From Schistocephalus solidus (lineage: Eukaryota > Platyhelminthes > Cestoda > Diphyllobothriidea > Diphyllobothriidae), in NCBI GenBank assembly GCA_017591395.1, contig WEDG01001228.1:1-64000 (forward strand): DNA of 64,000 nt. The letters are read 5' to 3'. The translations under genes were made by a program, and so were the position numbers. Position 1 is the stretch's first letter. The number at the start of each line of letters is the position of its first letter. Below are positions 59,014 to 64,000 of this stretch, in pieces. A model generated the notes under the pieces. That model had not been told where the DNA came from. It was given only the letters and a program-made list of their open reading frames with translations, and did not search any database.

Positions 59014-59874
59014 CTATAGTTTTAGGATTATTTCGGCATTTGAGTCTTTTCTGTAGACGCTGGTTGCGAGCTGGCCATCACTCAATCGTTGGACCATGAC
59101 GTCGAGAAACGGGAGGTTGTCGCCTGTTGCTCCTTCGCGGGTGAATTGTATAGCAGGGAAAACACCATTAAGACTTTCATGCAGCCGTTCCACTTCGCAG
59201 TTGTTAATGACCACGAAGGTATCATCTACGTAGCGAAGCCACATTTTCGGCCTGAGCTTTTGAATCACAGCTTCTTCTAGACGTTGTAAGACTAGCTCGG
59301 CAAGTAGCCCCGATATCGGTGAGCCCATTGGAGTACCCTTGACCTGTTGGTAATGCTTACCGTCGAATTGACAATAATTCTTAAGGCAGAGCCAGAGCAT
59401 GTCTAAAACGTGCTGCGTTGGAATGTCTATTGGCGTTTCTTCTAGACGTCGAGCTACACTCTCAATTGCCAGGTTATGTGGTATTGAGGAAAAAAGAGCA
59501 ACCACATCAAACGATAGAATGTATTCATCAGGACTTACATGAAGGCCTTGAATTCTTTGAAGAAAAGCATGCGAGTTGCTGATGCTGTACTGTGAACCAT
59601 TACTAAGGTGCTTTAGGCGTTTGTATAACCATTTGGCAAGGTTATAAGTAGGCGATCCAATGAGTGGCACTATGATCCTCAAGGGTGCGTCCGCTTTGTG
59701 AATCTTTGGAAGACCATAGGCACGTGCGATGCGCGGATCATTGAGAGTTAGAAATGTAGCGTCCGCGGGGCTTATGAGTTTCATTCTAGTGAGCTCATTC
59801 ACCTTCTTCTTTACGGATGCAGCCTGTTTTTTTCGTTGGATCCTCAGCAACGGGGATGTAGGCCTCCCTGTCAT
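59014..59874 (-). pseudogene. PLE reverse transcriptase
   Basis: 286 codons open on the minus strand. Visible motifs in order are YGLPKIHKADAPLRIIV, motif A SFDVVALFSSIPHNLA, motif B KGTPMGSPISGLLAELVLQ, motif C RYVDDTFVVI with RYVDD at 59221-59235, and the FLDVMVQR thumb-region motif. The catalytic aspartates are all present. The upstream frame is shifted by one extra A in an AAAGG run near 59890 (the inverted copy has AAGG), so the element's single ORF is broken here by one base. Confidence 0.9.
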
Positions 59875-60544
59875 GAAAAGCTTGATTGGCCTTTATTGAC
59901 ATAGTCAATCTTGTCCATGATGACGGTAGCACCACCTTTGTCAGCAGCTACAACGACGATACTGTCGTCCGACCTAAGGGAGCGTAATCCCTTATCTTCT
60001 TCCATTGACAAGGTTTTCTGAGGTTTTCTTTTTCGGAGGAGGCCAGTAGCACAGCTGCGTATATCAGCACGCATGTCCTCAGGGATGGATGAGGTTAGTA
60101 GGAGGGATTCAAGGCCGGCTAAGAAGCTCGTAGGTGCAGCATCGGTATGACTAAACCTTATGCCTTTCGACAGCAGGCTTGTTTCGGCGGGGTGAGACTC
60201 CTTTTCGAAAGGTTCACAACTCTTGTAGACATAGTACTATCGTTGAGGGGATGGAGAAGAGCTTGGAGCTTGTTTTGAAGATCGGCTCGCTTCTTCATAC
60301 GAGCATCCTTGGTGGTGGCATTTATGCGCTGCAGTACGTTTTCAAAAATATCTTCAGGTAGGGATGAAACGCACCGGGACCTAAGGTCAGAGATAATTGC
60401 TTCAAATCGACGAAGACGATTGTGGACGTCAGATATAATCGCACTCAGAACACGAAATCCGTATTTTGCGAGCGAGCAATCTCCCAGCCTCATTGGGCAG
60501 TGTGGGTTTAAAGCGAAGAGACTTTGGAAGGATGCCATGATCAC
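59871..60544 (-). pseudogene. PLE N-terminal region
   Basis: Two open pieces, 60544-60158 (MIMASFQSLFALNP, SSLPEDIFENVLQRINATTK) and 60074-59871 (DDSIVVVAADKGGATVIMDK), form the usual N-terminal part of the PLE ORF, including the AADKGGATVIMD segment just before the RT. They are separated by frame changes around 60158-60075. Confidence 0.8.
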
Positions 60545-60686
60545 GACAGCGATGGAGAAAACTCAGTTGTTCAAGCGTTGTCGCCTCCCTCTGCGAGAAC
60601 TTCTCCCAACGTCTGGTTAGAATAAGCGTTTGACGCCCAAAAATATGTTGAATAGTTGAGGTAGTATGCATTCCGAGATGATAAAT

Positions 60687-61115
60687 GAAGAAAGAAGGCT
60701 CGTCGGAAAATCGAGGTTTACTCGTGAATTTTCAAGCTGGTTACACCAACCCGTCGTCAGACGAAATGAGAAGTAAGAGTTGGGATTGTCACGCTGGAGG
60801 GTTTAGGGGCCGAGAGGTTACATCGACAGACTGACGCCATGGTGGGTTTAGGGGCCGTGAATCCTGTTACGATAGCTGTCGCATGTAAGGGGAGGGGTGC
60901 TAGAGTTATGATTGCAAGTCAAGTGGCGGGAGATGCAGAGTCAGTGAGGATACAATTGGCACGGCACGGATAAGCAAATGTTGATTTTAAGGTGGGCGCA
61001 AGTCAGTGGACCGTGCACGCAGACCTTCGTAATGCGCATCCAGATCGACGTGGCGGTTGATACTGTTTGTGCTGGAGTGCAAAGCTTCGAGAATCTGCGT
61101 GCCTGTTTGGTGCTG
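60687..61115 (-). repeat. PLE terminal segment repeated upstream (tandem partial copy)
   Basis: Direct repeat of 58020-58445 with very few differences (for example GGTGGG for GGGGGG near 60842). It is the 3' end of a second unit placed head-to-tail with the main one, and it ends at the inversion junction near 61115. Confidence 0.88.
60699..60764 (-). ncRNA. Hammerhead-like fold at PLE terminus, copy 2
   Basis: Same sequence as 58033-58097, located in the upstream tandem partial copy. Two such motifs flank the main PLE unit in direct orientation. Confidence 0.35.
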
Positions 61116-63483
61116 TTTCCCGTGAAGCGTGCTATCTCTGACCTTAGGTCCCGGTGCGTTTCATCCCTACCTGAAGATATTTTTGAAAACGTACTGCAGC
61201 GCATAAAATGCCACCACCAAGGATGCTCGTATGAAGAAGCGAGCCGATCTTCAAGACAAGCTCCAAGCTCTTCTCCATCCCTCAACGATAGCACTATGTC
61301 TACAAGAGTTGTGAACCTTTCGAAAAGGAGTCTCACCCCGCCGAAACAAGCCTGCTGTCGAAAGGCATAAGGTTTATCATACCGATGCTGCACCTACGAG
61401 CTTCTTAGCCGGCCTTGAATCCCTCCTACCAACCTCATCCATCCCTGAGGACATGCGTGCTGATATACGCAGCTGTGCTACTGGCCTCCTCCGAAAAAGA
61501 AAACCTTGTCAATGGAAGAAGATAAGGGATTACGCTCCCTTAGGTCGGACGACAGTATCGTCGTTGTAGCTGCTGACAAAGGTGGTGCTACCGTCATCAT
61601 GGACAAGATTGACTATGTCAATAAGGCCAATCAAGCTTTCCATGACAGGGAGGCCTATCCCCGTTGCTGAGGATCCAACGAAAAACAGGCTGCATCCGTA
61701 AAGAAGAAGGTGAATGAGCTCACTAGAATGAAACTCATAAGCCCCGCGGACGCTACATTTCTAACTCTCAATGATCCGCGCATCGCACGTCCTATGGTCT
61801 TCCAAAGATTCACAAAGCGGACGCACCCTTGAGGATCATAGTGCCACTCATTGGATCGCCTACTTATAACCTTGCCAAATGGTTATACAAACGCCTAAAG
61901 CACCTTAGTAATGGTTCACAGTACAGCATCAGCAACTCGCATGCTTTTTCTTCAAAGAATTCAAGGCCTTCATGTAAGTCCTGATGAATGCATTCTATCG
62001 TTTGATGTGGTTGCTCTTTTTCCTCAATACCACATAACCTGGCAACGGTGAGTGTAGCTCGACGTCTAGAAGAAACGCCAATAGACATTCCAACGCAGCA
62101 CGTTTTAGACATATGCTCTGGCTCTGCCTTAAGAGTGTGTCGATTCGACTGGTGGCGTGCACCGACGGGTCGAGGGTACTCCAATGGGCTCACCGATATC
62201 GCTATTTGCCGAGCTAGTCTTACAACATCTAGAAGAAGCTGTGATTCAGAAACGGCAGGCCGAGAAATGTATGCTTCGCTGCGTAGCATGATACCTTCGT
62301 GGTCGTGCCAACTGCGAAGTGGACACGGTGCATGAAAGTCTGATCGTGTCTTCGTATACGTCACCCGCGACGAGCAGCAGGCGACATCGTCCCGTGTCTC
62401 GACGGCATGGTGCAAAGTGAGTGGCCAGCTTGCAACCAGCGTCCCGCAGAATGGACTCAGATGTGAAAACTGATCTGAACGTGGAACCAGCGATCCTACG
62501 TGCGAGGACTGAAGCTGCGTTCAGGCTGGTGTTTCACGCGCGCTCGGTACTGTGACAGCGACGATCGCGAACAAAGAACTTGCCTATTTATACAAAACTA
62601 TTCCGATCTAACGGATATCCGATGAGCTTCGTGAAAAACTGTCTCCGAAGTCACAGGCAACCAAAATATCAGAGCTCTAATGAGAAGAAGTACCGAAATT
62701 CGTTTCATTGCCATACGTAGCCGGGCATTTTCGAAACGATCGCCCGACAAACTAGACCGATTTGGTATCTGCATCGCTCACAAGCCAGCGTCCTCTCCTG
62801 CGGGCAGCACTATCACGTGTTAAAGATCCCGTACCCAAAGAGCAACAAACCAATGTTGCTTTACCGCATTCCATGTGCGAATTGCTCTTGCGATTATGTG
62901 TAGGCCATACAGGCCGACGACTCGGGACCCGCATAAATGAACACAAACTGGCCATCCGCCGACGCGATCCCTTGTCTCTCGTGTTTGCGCACGCCGAATT
63001 TGATTGCGACCACCGCTTCAATTGGGAGGGAACGGAAGTGGTCGCCATAGCGCGAGCACCAAACAGGCACGCGAATTCCTCGAAAGCTTGGCACCCGGCA
63101 CGTTACGGTATCAACCGCCACGTCGATCTGGATGCGCATTACGGAAGGTCTGCGTGCACGGTCCACTGACTTGCGCCCACCCAAAATCGTAACATTTGCT
63201 TATCCGTGCCCAGCCAAGTGTATCCTCACTGACTCTGCATCTCCCGCCACTTGACTTGCCATACATAACTCCTAGCACCCCTCCTTACATGCGACAGCTA
63301 TCGCCAACAGGATTCACGGCTACCAACCCCATGGCGTCAGTCTGTCGATGTAACCTCTCGGCCCCTAAACCCTCCAGCATGACAATCCCAACTCTTACTT
63401 CATTTCGTCTGACGACGGGTTGGTGTAACCAGCTTGAAAATTCACGAGTAAACCTCGATTTTCCGACGAGCCTTCTTTCTTCA
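61116..63483 (+). mobile_element. Inverted PLE copy, 5'-truncated and indel-rich
   Basis: Plus-strand copy of the element at 58020-60686. It starts within the N-terminal region (equivalent to about 60395) and runs through the RT (about 61740-62400), the endonuclease (about 62860-63160) and the terminus at 63483. The RT frame is broken repeatedly by single-base deletions and by diverged stretches near 62130-62190 and 62320-62560, where the motif C region is unrecognisable. The flanks of these patches are almost identical to the minus-strand copy. Confidence 0.85.
63404..63470 (+). ncRNA. Hammerhead-like fold at PLE terminus, copy 3
   Basis: Plus-strand copy of the motif at 58033-58097: CTGACGA at 63409-63415, GAAA at 63436-63439, stem III closing strand about 63458-63462. 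The sequence is conserved even though the surrounding copy is degraded. Confidence 0.35.
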
Positions 63484-64000
63484 CCATTTACCATCTCCGG
63501 AATGCATACTACCTCAACTATTCAACATATGGGCGTCAAACGCTTATTCTAACCGGACGATTGGGAGCAGTTCTCGCATATCTGCGGAGGCGTACGCACG
63601 CTTCGAACAACCGAGCTTCTGCATCGCCAGTCGTGATCATGGCATCCTTCCAAAGTCTCTTCGATTTAAAACCCACACTGCCAAATGAGGCTGGGAGATT
63701 GCTCGCTCGCACTGACGGATTTCGTGTTCTGGAGTGCGATGGCATATCTGACGTCACAATCGTCTCTTCGCCGATTTGGAAGCAATTATCTCTGACCTTA
63801 GGTCGGTGCGCGTTTTCATCCCCTACCTGGAAGATATTTTTGAAAACGTGTACTTGCAGCGCACTGGAAATGCCACCACTCAGCGATGCTCGTATGGTGA
63901 GCCGATCTTCCAAGACAAGCTCAGTGATATGCTCGGCGTTGGTGCTTTGTGATGTGCAGGGTTGGACGGCTTAGAGGGTCTTAGCGCAGGAACAGGCAAG
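63484..64000 (+). mobile_element. Start of a further tandem PLE unit, cut by the window end
   Basis: Directly after the terminus at 63483 the sequence continues with the 5' part of the next unit (equivalent to 60686-60170 reversed), including MASFQSLFDLKP. The junction is the same head-to-tail junction seen at 60686/60687. Indels are frequent here too. Confidence 0.8.

Larger units (their letters stand above)
58020..60686 (-). mobile_element. Penelope-like element, near full length
   Basis: On the minus strand an N-terminal region (60544-59871), RT (59874-59014) and GIY-YIG endonuclease (58874-58320) are followed by about 300 bp of untranslated sequence ending at 58020. The same terminal sequence reappears directly upstream at 60687-61115, the tandem/pseudo-LTR arrangement of PLEs. 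All RT and endonuclease signature motifs are intact. Only a few frameshifts (near 59890 and 59015) break the frame, so this is a young copy. PLEs move by RT-primed insertion and depend on their GIY-YIG nuclease. Confidence 0.9.

Overview
The window looks like repeat-rich DNA from a flatworm, most likely a tapeworm of the Diphyllobothriidea (Spirometra / Schistocephalus / Dibothriocephalus type). The basis is (i) a non-LTR retrotransposon whose polyprotein ends in C2H2 zinc fingers, (ii) several Penelope-like elements (PLEs) with a reverse transcriptase (RT) followed by a GIY-YIG endonuclease, and (iii) a family of small secreted cysteine-rich genes resembling the helminth UPF0506 (cystine-knot) family. 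The species call is inference. There are no bacterial-style genes, rRNAs, convincing tRNAs or CRISPR arrays.

The genes. The only credible host genes are the cysteine-rich family. Each has a 55-61 nt first exon carrying a start codon and signal peptide, a phase-1 intron of about 0.65-2.2 kb, and a terminal exon with 12 cysteines. Their spacing reads as two inhibitor-cystine-knot motifs joined by two residues. Intact loci are 9067-11139 (+), 22171-23141 (+), 23887-25833 (+), 35786-33786 (-, with a second candidate last exon at 33320-33133) and 49212-51665 (+). Broken copies are 7374-8193 (+), 41010-40820 (-) and a short relic at about 37915-37855 (-). TATA-like boxes lie 35-47 nt upstream of most start codons.

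Layout. 1-4.8 kb: decayed minus-strand LINE, a LINE tail, and a 417-bp inverted repeat whose arms each encode a hammerhead-like ribozyme. 4.86-11.1 kb: first copy of a segmental duplication with a dead and an intact knottin gene. 11.9-14.4 kb: PLE relic and a repeat with decayed ORFs. 14.8-18.7 kb: LINE with zinc fingers. 18.7-25.8 kb: a GC-rich block, then the second duplication copy with another knottin gene pair. 26.4-31.0 kb: repeat R, a decayed PLE, repeat R again. 31-38.7 kb: AT-rich DNA with the minus-strand knottin gene and its tandemly duplicated last exon. 38.7-43.6 and 51.4-56.8 kb: a mosaic duplication, part direct and part inverted, carrying a dead and a live knottin exon and long CTA/TAG triplet arrays. 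56.8-58 kb: TA microsatellites. 58-64 kb: a better preserved PLE in a tandem and inverted array running off the window.

How it fits together. Segmental duplications appear to have multiplied the knottin loci, and LINEs and PLEs fill the spaces. Coding differences between copies (shifted cysteine, shortened loop, lost splice acceptor, internal deletion) suggest birth-and-death evolution of a secreted protein family. No function beyond secretion can be read from the sequence.
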